From Mycobacterium sp. (GTDB lineage: Bacteria > Actinomycetota > Actinomycetes > Mycobacteriales > Mycobacteriaceae): 8,681 nt of DNA. Shown here piece after piece: positions 1-5,575 of this stretch. Made by a program: the position numbers and the translations under genes. The number at the start of each line of letters is the position of its first letter. The first letter of the stretch is position 1. The DNA lies in contig JAGQTR010000366.1 in assembly GCA_020438915.1 (NCBI GenBank), positions 1 to 8,681 on the forward strand. Direction: 5' to 3'. The notes beneath the pieces are model-generated. The model was given only the letters and a program-made list of their open reading frames with translations. It searched no databases and was not told where the DNA came from.

Positions 1-525
1 ATCCGGATCCTCGACGCCGAATTCAATGAGGTTCCCACCGGCGAGGTCGGCAGCATCTACGTTCACAATTCCACCCAGTTCGACGGCTATACCTCCGGGA
101 AAGGCAAGGACTTCCACGAGGGCTTCATGTCCTCGGGCGACCTCGGATACCTCGACGACGCCGGGCGGCTGTTCGTCGTCGGCCGCGACGACGAGATGAT
201 CGTCTCCGGCGGAGAGAACATCTATCCGATCGAGGTGGAGAAGACGCTGGCTGCCCATCCCGACGTAGCCGAGGCGACCGTTCTCGGGGTGAACGATAAG
301 AAATTCGGCCAGCGTCTTGAGGCGTTCGTCGTGCTCGGACCCGGCGGTTCGGCCACACCGGAGGCACTCAAGCAGCATGTGCGCGACAACCTGGCGAATT
401 ACAAAGTGCCACGCGCCATTACGATCCTCGATGAACTCCCCCGTAGCATTACCGGCAAGATCTCACGCAAGGAACTGACCAAGAGGGCCCGTTCATCGCG
501 TAGGGCTAAGCCCCGCAATGGGTAA
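1..525 (+). CDS. fadD12: Long-chain acyl-CoA synthetase (FadD family), 3' part only
   Basis: C-terminal 174 residues of an AMP-forming acyl-CoA ligase; the reading frame is open from base 1 and the start lies outside the window. These enzymes activate a fatty acid with ATP to an acyl-adenylate and then transfer it to CoA. Visible motifs are the GDLG stretch whose Asp (fragment residue 47) normally binds the ribose of ATP, the hinge motif GRDDEMIVSGGENIYPIEVE (61-80) and the A10 motif PRSITGK with the catalytic lysine at residue 153. The end is a short basic tail. The TAA stop at 523-525 lies inside the next gene, whose ATG is at 518, so the two are probably translationally coupled. The FadD-then-LipO-type order is that of fadD12-lipO in M. 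tuberculosis, which is the only reason for the symbol. The family is certain; the FadD number is inferred. Confidence 0.9.
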   Translation: MRILDAEFNEVPTGEVGSIYVHNSTQFDGYTSGKGKDFHEGFMSSGDLGYLDDAGRLFVVGRDDEMIVSGGENIYPIEVEKTLAAHPDVAEATVLGVNDKKFGQRLEAFVVLGPGGSATPEALKQHVRDNLANYKVPRAITILDELPRSITGKISRKELTKRARSSRRAKPRNG

Positions 526-1756
526 GCCCCGCCCGTTGCTGCGCGCACTCGCGGAGTTGGCCAACGCCGCCAACGGCGCGCGTCCCGTCGCTCGCGATGG
601 CTACCCTACGATCCTGGTGTTCGCGTTCGGATGGCCGACCTCGGAGATGTCGGCGCTCTATATGGCGGGCTCCATGCTGGACGCGGTACGTCGCGGTATC
701 CGCGGAGACTTCCGGGGACCTCGCGGGCGGATCGCGATGCTGATCACCATGCTGGCGTGGGCTGTGCTGTGGTTGATCCACCGCCGTAACGTGTTGTCGC
801 AACCGCACTTCGAGGAACCCCTGCGCGAGGTGCTCGGTGACGACTATCAGGCCATCGCCGAGAAGGCAAAGCCGGCCCGACGCCGCGTCATCGGTATGCC
901 CCCCAATAAGCTGGTCCTCCGTCGGTACGTCGAGAAGGCGGACACCGTTCAGTATGGCCCGCATCCCGGGGTCAACCGGGCCGACATCTGGCGCCGAGCA
1001 GACCTGCCCAGAGATGGGAAAGCACCTGTCCTGCTCCAGGTTCCAGGAGGTGGGTGGGTGCTCGGGATGCGCCGGCCGCAGGCCTACCCGCTGCTCAGCC
1101 ATCTCGCCGATCACGGATGGGTGTGCGTGTCGATCGATTATCGGGTCAGCCCGCGCAACACCTGGCCCGATCACATGGTGGACGTCAAGCGCGCGCTGGC
1201 GTGGATCAAGGAGCACATCGCCGAGTACGGCGGTGACCCGGACTTCGTGGCGGTCACCGGGGGTTCGGCGGGCGGCCATCTGTCGGCACTGGCGGCGCTG
1301 ACCGCCGACGACCCGCGGTTTCAGCCCGGCTTCGAGGATGCCGACACCTCGGTAGTGGCCGCCGTTCCGATCTACGGGCGGTACGACTGGGTCTCCACAG
1401 AGGGCAGCGGCCGCGAGGAATTCCTGGCCTTGTTGCAGAAGTTCGTCGTCAAAAGGCCATTCGCGACGGACCGGCAGTTGTATGTCGACGCGTCGCCGAT
1501 CTGTCGGGTGCGTGCCGATGCACCGCCGTTTTTCATCCTGCACGGACAGGACGATTCGTTGATCCCGGTCCGCGAGGGCAGGCGCTTCGCCGAAGCGCTG
1601 CGCGAGGTTTCGACGTCGCCGGTGGTGTACGCCGAGATCCCGCACGCTCAGCACGCGTTCGACTTCTACTACGGCTCACCGCGCGCCCATTACACCGCTC
1701 AGGCCGCTGAGGAGTTTCTCTACTGGGTGCAGGCCACGCGCAGGGGCGGCGGCTAG
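518..1756 (+). CDS. lipO: Membrane-anchored alpha/beta-hydrolase esterase, LipO/LipC group
   Basis: A 412-residue carboxylesterase/lipase of the alpha/beta-hydrolase fold, expected to hydrolyse acyl esters. The N-terminal ~125 residues are a family-specific extension with one probable membrane helix at about 72-88, followed by basic residues. The hydrolase domain has an oxyanion-loop motif VPGGGW (175-180), in which the usual His of HGGG is Pro, and the nucleophile elbow GGSAGG with Ser250. Asp346 (in HGQDDSLIP) and His379 (in HAQHAFD) fit the rest of the triad. The ATG at 518 overlaps the upstream fadD by 8 bp and has no clear Shine-Dalgarno, which fits coupled translation. The protein is paralogous to the lipC product encoded at 4166-5386: similar length, and the same WVC-SIDYRVSP and IYGRYDW blocks. 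Its TAG stop shares the palindrome CTAG with the stop of the convergent tetR gene. The esterase family is clear; the name lipO rests on gene order and length. Confidence 0.88.
   Translation: MGKPRPLLRALAELANAANGARPVARDGYPTILVFAFGWPTSEMSALYMAGSMLDAVRRGIRGDFRGPRGRIAMLITMLAWAVLWLIHRRNVLSQPHFEEPLREVLGDDYQAIAEKAKPARRRVIGMPPNKLVLRRYVEKADTVQYGPHPGVNRADIWRRADLPRDGKAPVLLQVPGGGWVLGMRRPQAYPLLSHLADHGWVCVSIDYRVSPRNTWPDHMVDVKRALAWIKEHIAEYGGDPDFVAVTGGSAGGHLSALAALTADDPRFQPGFEDADTSVVAAVPIYGRYDWVSTEGSGREEFLALLQKFVVKRPFATDRQLYVDASPICRVRADAPPFFILHGQDDSLIPVREGRRFAEALREVSTSPVVYAEIPHAQHAFDFYYGSPRAHYTAQAAEEFLYWVQATRRGGG
1753..1756. other. Shared CTAG palindrome forming both stop codons
   Basis: CTAG supplies TAG to the lipO-like gene on the plus strand (1754-1756) and TAG to tetR on the minus strand (1755-1753). 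The convergent genes thus overlap by 4 bp with no intervening terminator. Confidence 0.95.
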
Positions 1757-2286
1757 GACCGCCGGTCCAGCACTGCGGCAATCCGCTCGCACCAGCCAGG
1801 GGCGATGGCGCCCGTACGAGCGATCTCGGCGACGTAACCACCGACGATCATGTCGATCAGCGTGTCACCGTCGCCGCTTTCACTGCCGTGCGCTTCGATG
1901 GCCTTGGCGCGGTGAGCTCCCAGGATCGCGCGGAATGCTCCGCTGAATTCGGGGTCTTCATTGGTCAGCAGGGCGGCGAACCCGCCGACGCCGATCCCGT
2001 CAGCGATTACCTCGACCGACTGTGATATCACCCATTTCAGTCGCTGGTCGCGACTCGAGTCGGGTTGGATCGACGGCCGTATCGCCAGGCTCTCCAACGC
2101 CGCTTTGAGCAGGGCGCGGCGATTCGGATGCCGCCGGTAGATGGTCGTCTTCGCAATGCCGGTCGTCTCTGCAATCGCCTGCATCGTCACCGCGCGCGGG
2201 CCGCCCGCCCGAAGGAGATCCAGTGCCGCCTCGAGGATACGCGCGCCGACCTCGTCGACGCGGTCCTCGCTATCACTGGCTGCCAT
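1753..2286 (-). CDS. TetR/AcrR-family transcriptional repressor
   Basis: A 177-residue one-domain regulator. Residues ~13-60 form the TetR DNA-binding region, with the typical recognition segment IAETTGIAKTTIYRRHPNRRALL around 38-60. The remainder (~70-177) is a helical ligand-binding and dimerisation domain with no recognisable ligand signature. The ATG at 2286 is preceded by AGGAG (minus strand, 2292-2296) at 5 nt spacing, so the start is well supported. It is transcribed divergently from the 98-residue membrane-protein gene at 2392, and the shared 105-bp gap contains a nested inverted repeat of CGCTAC/GTAGCG half-sites that is the obvious candidate operator. The likely arrangement is self-repression plus repression of the neighbour, relieved by a small hydrophobic ligand such as an acyl-CoA; the ligand is inference. 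It converges tail-to-tail on the lipO-like gene with a 4-bp overlap, leaving no room for a terminator between them. Confidence 0.93.
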   Translation of the reverse strand: MAASDSEDRVDEVGARILEAALDLLRAGGPRAVTMQAIAETTGIAKTTIYRRHPNRRALLKAALESLAIRPSIQPDSSRDQRLKWVISQSVEVIADGIGVGGFAALLTNEDPEFSGAFRAILGAHRAKAIEAHGSESGDGDTLIDMIVGGYVAEIARTGAIAPGWCERIAAVLDRRS

Positions 2287-2291
2287 CGGCT

Positions 2292-2296
2292 CTCCT
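2292..2296 (-). promoter_or_regulatory. Shine-Dalgarno of the tetR gene
   Basis: AGGAG on the minus strand, 5 nt before the ATG at 2286. It fixes the start of the TetR gene. Confidence 0.75.
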
Positions 2297-2333
2297 GCGT
2301 TGGGTGTTGGACGTCACAGCCGTTGCTGCGTTA

Positions 2334-2377
2334 TATACGCTACACTGAACGTAGCGCTACGCTACACGTAGCGTATA
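2334..2377. promoter_or_regulatory. Nested 44-bp inverted repeat, probable TetR operator
   Basis: Read directly from the sequence. The outer arms TATACGCTAC (2334-2343) and GTAGCGTATA (2368-2377) are perfect inverted repeats. The centre is a perfect 12-bp palindrome CGTAGCGCTACG (2350-2361) with the same axis (2355.5). The element can be parsed as two 19-bp dyads of the form CGCTAC-N7-GTAGCG, at 2338-2356 and 2355-2373, offset by 17 bp. A further CGCTAC half-site sits at 2360-2365. It occupies the middle of the divergent tetR/membrane-protein gap and covers the likely promoters of both, so binding should repress both. Dyads of about 15-20 bp next to a divergent tetR gene are typical of TetR self-regulation. 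Which protein binds here is inference. Confidence 0.85.
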
Positions 2378-2380
2378 CAT

Positions 2381-2386
2381 AGGAGG
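2381..2386 (+). promoter_or_regulatory. Strong Shine-Dalgarno AGGAGG of the small membrane-protein gene
   Basis: A full consensus AGGAGG 5 nt before the ATG at 2392 and only 3 bp beyond the 44-bp inverted repeat. It fixes the start and predicts efficient translation once repression is lifted. Confidence 0.85.
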
Positions 2387-2391
2387 TTGTC

Positions 2392-2688
2392 ATGCGCAGG
2401 GTTCTTTCCAGCGTCCCATTACCTGCCCTCGGCTACGTCTTGACCCTGATCGGTTTCGTATTCTTGGGCCTCTTCATCGCTGCACTCGGCTTCGGCGGCG
2501 GCCATGCCCCGGTCTTCGGCATCGCGATGATCTCGAGTTACGTCGCTGCCGTGTTGTGCTTTGCCATTCGCCGTCGCCAGATCGCCGCCGAGGACCCCGA
2601 GGATGAGGTGATACTCGGCCTCGACCCGATCCGCGGAAACACCGAGCGGTCGGCTGAGCAACGCTACATCCTGAGCTATCGGGCCTGA
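2392..2688 (+). CDS. Small two-helix membrane protein of unknown function
   Basis: A 98-residue protein I do not recognise as a named family. It begins with a basic MRR, has two hydrophobic segments at about 13-34 and 41-59 separated by a short GFGGGHAP turn, and then a basic RRRQ stretch. This predicts a hairpin with both ends in the cytoplasm. The ~38-residue tail is polar, rich in acidic residues, and contains LGLDPIRGNTERSAEQRYI (76-94), which may be a conserved cytoplasmic motif. There is no signal-peptide cleavage pattern and there are no cysteines or histidine clusters suggesting metal or redox function. The consensus Shine-Dalgarno and the TetR operator just upstream support a real, inducible gene and make it the likely main target of the divergent TetR. 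A small membrane efflux accessory or envelope-stress protein is possible but unproven. Its TGA lies 1 bp from the stop of the convergent WS/DGAT gene. Confidence 0.82.
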   Translation: MRRVLSSVPLPALGYVLTLIGFVFLGLFIAALGFGGGHAPVFGIAMISSYVAAVLCFAIRRRQIAAEDPEDEVILGLDPIRGNTERSAEQRYILSYRA

Positions 2689-2689
2689 C

Positions 2690-4120
2690 CTAGGGCGCCA
2701 TAGCGGTCTCGACCACTGTCAGATCCTTGGAAAGCCCCGCCGCGACCCGAATCTCGACGAACGCCTCAACCATCGCGTCGGTCAGTTCGTGCGGGTCCTC
2801 GAGGGTCTTGCCGTCCGCCAGTACCGAGATGTTGATCTGGTCGACGTAGCTCCAGACGGTGATGTTGAGCCCGCTGCCGGTGGTCAGCGGGCCAACCGAG
2901 TAGATCTCGGTCACCAGTGCGCCGCCCACCCGGGCGCGTTCCCGCGGCCCCGGCACATTGGAGATCGGAATGTTCATCACCTTGTTCTGGCCGTCCTTGT
3001 TGGCCAACCAGCGGAACATCGCCTCAGCAGGCGCCGGCGGAAAATACGCCGACCACCGACTCACCAGTTCCGGTCCGATGAGATTGTTGCTCTCCTTGCC
3101 GGCGGCAGCGGCGTCGTGGGCGGCACGTACGCGATCGAGGGGAGACTCAATGTCCACCGGCAGGCTGACCAACACACCGGTGAAGTAGTTACCGGAAATG
3201 CGGTCCGCCGAGAAATCGAAGCTGATCGGAACCGAGGCCAGCAACGGATGGTCCGCGGTGCCGTCATAGCGCAGCAGCAGCTTGCGCAGCGCCCCGGCCG
3301 ACATGGACAAGACCATGTCGTTGATCGTGACACCGAGATGCTTGCCGGTCTGCTTGACGTCGTCCAGCGCCAGGGTGGCGGTGGCGAACCGACGCGTCGC
3401 ATCGACCATGTGGTTCATGAAAGACGGCGGCGGTGTGAACGGTCGGGTCAGTTCGCCAGACAGCTTGCGCGAACTCTGGCGCACCCGGCGGACACCCTGC
3501 GCCGTGTACCGCACGACCGACGGCAGCCTGGCGATCTGACGCAGGTGATCGCCGAACGCAGTGCGCACCAGTTCACCCTTGGACGGCGCGGGGTCGGTGG
3601 CGTAGGAATCCCGTTCCGCCTGGGTTCCATCGTGCGGGTCCATGCCGCGGGCCAGCAGGTTCGCCGAGGCGACGCCGTCGGCGAGGGCGTGATGGATCTT
3701 TCCGAGCACGGCGATCCGACCACCTGCCAGACCTTCGATGAGATACATCTCCCACAGCGGGCGACCGCGGTCCAGCGGCGTGCTGGCGATCCGGCCCACG
3801 GCTTCGTCCAGTTGGCGGCGGCCCCCGGGAGACTCGACCCGGTAGGGCCGAACGTGGTACTCGAGATCGACCTCCGCGTTCTCCCGCCACATCGGATGGT
3901 GGAACTTGAATGGGATGTCGATCAACTCGTATCGGAAGGGATCGAGTCTGTAGAGACGACTCTGGATGACCTTGCGCAGTTGCTCAACCCCGAAGGTCGC
4001 GCCGCCGGGCTGCCCGAAGTGGTCGTCTAGCTGGATCACCGCCAGCTTCAGCGTGTGCATGTGCACGGTGGGAGTCTCGCTGTACAGCAGTACCGCGTCC
4101 CACCCACTGAGCCTCTTCAC
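2690..4120 (-). CDS. Wax ester synthase/acyl-CoA:diacylglycerol acyltransferase (WS/DGAT, Tgs family; Rv0221-like)
   Basis: A 476-residue acyltransferase that joins acyl-CoA to diacylglycerol or a long-chain alcohol, giving storage triacylglycerol or wax ester. The catalytic motif HHALADG (143-149, HHxxxDG with His144 as general base) is intact. Other family blocks present are PLWE (121-124), the ND pair at 267-268 and SNVPGP (387-392). The N-terminus MKRLSGWDAVLLYSETP is a typical family start, so I chose the GTG at 4120. The frame continues to a GTG at 4147, which would add nine unconvincing residues, and upstream AAAAGG is close to the 4120 start. The gene follows lipC on the same strand with a 45-bp gap, so the two are probably an operon pairing ester hydrolysis with resynthesis. 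In M. tuberculosis lipC is followed by Rv0221, a WS/DGAT. It converges on the small membrane-protein gene with 1 bp between stop codons. Confidence 0.95.
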   Translation of the reverse strand: MKRLSGWDAVLLYSETPTVHMHTLKLAVIQLDDHFGQPGGATFGVEQLRKVIQSRLYRLDPFRYELIDIPFKFHHPMWRENAEVDLEYHVRPYRVESPGGRRQLDEAVGRIASTPLDRGRPLWEMYLIEGLAGGRIAVLGKIHHALADGVASANLLARGMDPHDGTQAERDSYATDPAPSKGELVRTAFGDHLRQIARLPSVVRYTAQGVRRVRQSSRKLSGELTRPFTPPPSFMNHMVDATRRFATATLALDDVKQTGKHLGVTINDMVLSMSAGALRKLLLRYDGTADHPLLASVPISFDFSADRISGNYFTGVLVSLPVDIESPLDRVRAAHDAAAAGKESNNLIGPELVSRWSAYFPPAPAEAMFRWLANKDGQNKVMNIPISNVPGPRERARVGGALVTEIYSVGPLTTGSGLNITVWSYVDQINISVLADGKTLEDPHELTDAMVEAFVEIRVAAGLSKDLTVVETAMAP

Positions 4121-4128
4121 GGCCTTTT

Positions 4129-4148
4129 CACACCAAACACCAAACACC
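4129..4148. repeat. Short 7-bp tandem repeat at the WS/DGAT start
   Basis: Plus-strand CACACC followed by two perfect AAACACC units (on the coding strand GGTGTTT, GGTGTTT, GGTGTG). It lies between the two possible GTG starts of the WS/DGAT gene and in the mRNA leader if the 4120 start is used. Only two full units are present, so it may be incidental. Confidence 0.5.
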
Positions 4149-4163
4149 GCCTACCCGGAGGCG
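4148..4163 (-). other. Small hairpin in the lipC-WS/DGAT gap
   Basis: A 5-bp stem (CGCCT/AGGCG) with a 6-nt loop, starting 2 nt after the lipC stop codon. There is no following T-run, so it is not a classical intrinsic terminator. It could weakly limit read-through or protect an mRNA end; it may equally be chance in GC-rich DNA. Confidence 0.35.
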
Positions 4164-4165
4164 TC

Positions 4166-5386
4166 CTATATAACCTCTTTGGCCCCGATTAGGCTGCTGT
4201 TTCGATGAATGTGGTTGAGGAACAACCCGATTGCCGTCGCGGCCGAACCTGTTCGGGCCCCGTCCATCAGATCGAATCCATGACCGGCACCTGGCAGTTC
4301 GACGTAGCTCACCACCGACCTTGACACTGCCTTGAGCCGTTCGACGAAGCCTTGCGCCTGAGCGACCGGGATGACGCTGTCGCCAGTGCCGTGCATCACC
4401 AGGAACGGCGGCGCTTCAGAGTGCACCCTTGCGATCGGCGATGCCCGGCGGAACACCTCGGGATGGGTGGTGATCTTGCGCCGGACAACGATGCGCTCGA
4501 GGAAGTCGACGAACCTCTCCCGCTCGGGGGTCGAGCGGTCCTCCCAGTCATAGCGCCCATAGATACCGACGACCGCGTCCACCGAGGTGTCCGAGCCCTC
4601 GGGGAGCTCACCCTGCAGTTCGGGATCGTTGGCCGTCAGACCTGCCAGTGCAGCGAGATGGCCGCCGGCCGACGCACCAGCGATCGTCACGAAGTTGCGG
4701 TCGCCGCCGAACTTGTCGACGTTGGCCCGAGCCCATGCGATAGCCGACTTGACATCGGTGATATGCGCAGGCCAGCGGTGGTGCGGCGATACCCGGTAGT
4801 CAATGGACAGACACACCCAGCCCATCTGGGCCAGATGCGACATCAGTGCGTAGCCCTGCAGGAACCGGCTGCCGTGCAACCACGCGCCCCCCGGAACGAA
4901 GAGCAGCACCGGCGCGGGTTCGGCAGGCAGATCGTCCCGGCGCCACACGTCGAGCAGTTGAGTCGGCCGGGGCCCGTACCGTACCGAGGTCCGGTGCACG
5001 TGGCGGCGGTGCTCACGCATCTTCCACCACGGCGGCGTGCGCTCGGGTTGCGGCCAGTCGATCTCCAGATCCTTTGCCGAGATGACCCCGCGGAGTGCGG
5101 CTTCGGTGACGGTGTTGGTGCTCTCGCGTTCCTGTCTCTTGAGCTCGCCGTCGGTGGGCGTGAGCAACGATCGAGCCACCGCACCGAGCATTTCCGGGGC
5201 AAGGCGCGACCCCCAGATTGCCGCGGCGGTCAACGCGCCCAGCGGCTTCAGGGTCTTCCCGATCACCGGTAGCGAAGCCGAAGCTACGCTTAATGCCAGC
5301 ATGTGATCGGCAGGGCTGGCCCTCAGCAACCATTGCAGGCGGGCGTTCAGGGTAGGTCCGGGGTACTCAGCCGGCCGTTCCGTCAT
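4166..5386 (-). CDS. lipC: Esterase/lipase LipC, alpha/beta-hydrolase fold
   Basis: A 406-residue esterase; the M. tuberculosis LipC I recall is of nearly the same length and shares long blocks, including the C-terminal AKEVI. It should hydrolyse short- to medium-chain esters; LipC is reported as cell-surface associated in M. tuberculosis. The N-terminal ~120 residues are a helical extension with hydrophobic stretches at about 28-44 and 48-60 but no clear signal peptide. Motifs are the oxyanion loop VPGGAW (164-169, Pro in place of the HGGG His), the nucleophile GASAGG with Ser239, Asp336 in HGTGDSVIP and His369 in GAGHGFD. I chose the ATG at 5386 because a TACGCT hexamer lies exactly 6 nt before it, as in leaderless mycobacterial promoters. 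The frame extends to a TTG at 5425 with no ribosome site. It heads a probable operon with the WS/DGAT gene and is divergent from lipW, sharing a region with a CRP-type site. Confidence 0.93.
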   Translation of the reverse strand: MTERPAEYPGPTLNARLQWLLRASPADHMLALSVASASLPVIGKTLKPLGALTAAAIWGSRLAPEMLGAVARSLLTPTDGELKRQERESTNTVTEAALRGVISAKDLEIDWPQPERTPPWWKMREHRRHVHRTSVRYGPRPTQLLDVWRRDDLPAEPAPVLLFVPGGAWLHGSRFLQGYALMSHLAQMGWVCLSIDYRVSPHHRWPAHITDVKSAIAWARANVDKFGGDRNFVTIAGASAGGHLAALAGLTANDPELQGELPEGSDTSVDAVVGIYGRYDWEDRSTPERERFVDFLERIVVRRKITTHPEVFRRASPIARVHSEAPPFLVMHGTGDSVIPVAQAQGFVERLKAVSRSVVSYVELPGAGHGFDLMDGARTGSAATAIGLFLNHIHRNSSLIGAKEVI

Positions 5387-5392
5387 TGCGCG

Positions 5393-5398
5393 AGCGTA
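5393..5398 (-). promoter_or_regulatory. Probable -10 element of lipC (leaderless)
   Basis: TACGCT on the minus strand matches the mycobacterial TANNNT pattern and is separated by 6 nt from the ATG at 5386, so transcription would start at the A of the start codon. No convincing -35 and no Shine-Dalgarno were seen, as expected for this promoter type. Confidence 0.5.
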
Positions 5399-5467
5399 CC
5401 CCGCGTCTGCGGATCCAGACGACAATCCGGACGAAGTTGTCTACTCACGTCGAAGTCGTAGCCAACC

Positions 5468-5483
5468 TGTGATGTGGATCACA
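5468..5483. promoter_or_regulatory. CRP/FNR-type binding site between lipC and lipW
   Basis: TGTGATGTGGATCACA has both half-sites TGTGA and TCACA with the 6-bp spacer of the CRP consensus, with no mismatch in the ten key bases. Mycobacterial CRP (Rv3676 type) recognises this same pattern. Its centre (5475.5) is about 90 bp from the proposed lipC transcription start and about 100 bp from that of lipW, so it could serve either or both divergent promoters. Binding and the sign of regulation are inferred. Confidence 0.75.
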
Positions 5484-5563
5484 ACTACCGACGTCGAGGT
5501 CTCGGTGCTTTGGCTGCGGGCGCCGAATTCCAGCTGCTGGCACGAGGCGTCTTCGGCGATGCG

Positions 5564-5569
5564 CATACT
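5564..5569 (+). promoter_or_regulatory. Possible -10 element of lipW (leaderless)
   Basis: CATACT ends 6 nt before the GTG at 5576, the same spacing as for lipC on the other strand. It departs from TANNNT at the first base. Nothing resembling a Shine-Dalgarno precedes the GTG. Confidence 0.4.
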
Positions 5570-5575
5570 GGCCAG

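Noticed and set aside
506..1654. 382-codon open frame on the minus strand opposite the lipO-like gene
   Set aside because: Composition is that of an antisense shadow (Arg, His, Gln rich) and the opposite strand carries a complete Ser-Asp-His esterase.
2287..2391. Possible riboswitch or small RNA in the tetR divergent gap
   Set aside because: The symmetry is at DNA level around an operator axis and the gap is only 105 bp; no known aptamer pattern was seen.
2789..4030. 413-codon open frame on the plus strand opposite the WS/DGAT gene
   Set aside because: It is Arg/His/Gln-rich with no domain motifs and lies wholly antisense to a gene with an intact HHxxxDG catalytic motif; such shadows are common in GC-rich DNA.
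4352..5272. 306-codon plus-strand open frame opposite lipC
   Set aside because: No start signals, no motifs and antisense to a recognisable esterase.
5387..5425. N-terminal extension of LipC from TTG 5425
   Set aside because: TTG start with no Shine-Dalgarno; the extension would contain the TACGCT -10 element placed 6 nt before the ATG at 5386.
5474..5575. N-terminal extension of LipW from GTG 5474
   Set aside because: The codon lies inside the CRP-type palindrome, the added 34 residues match nothing in the family, and the 5576 start gives normal length.
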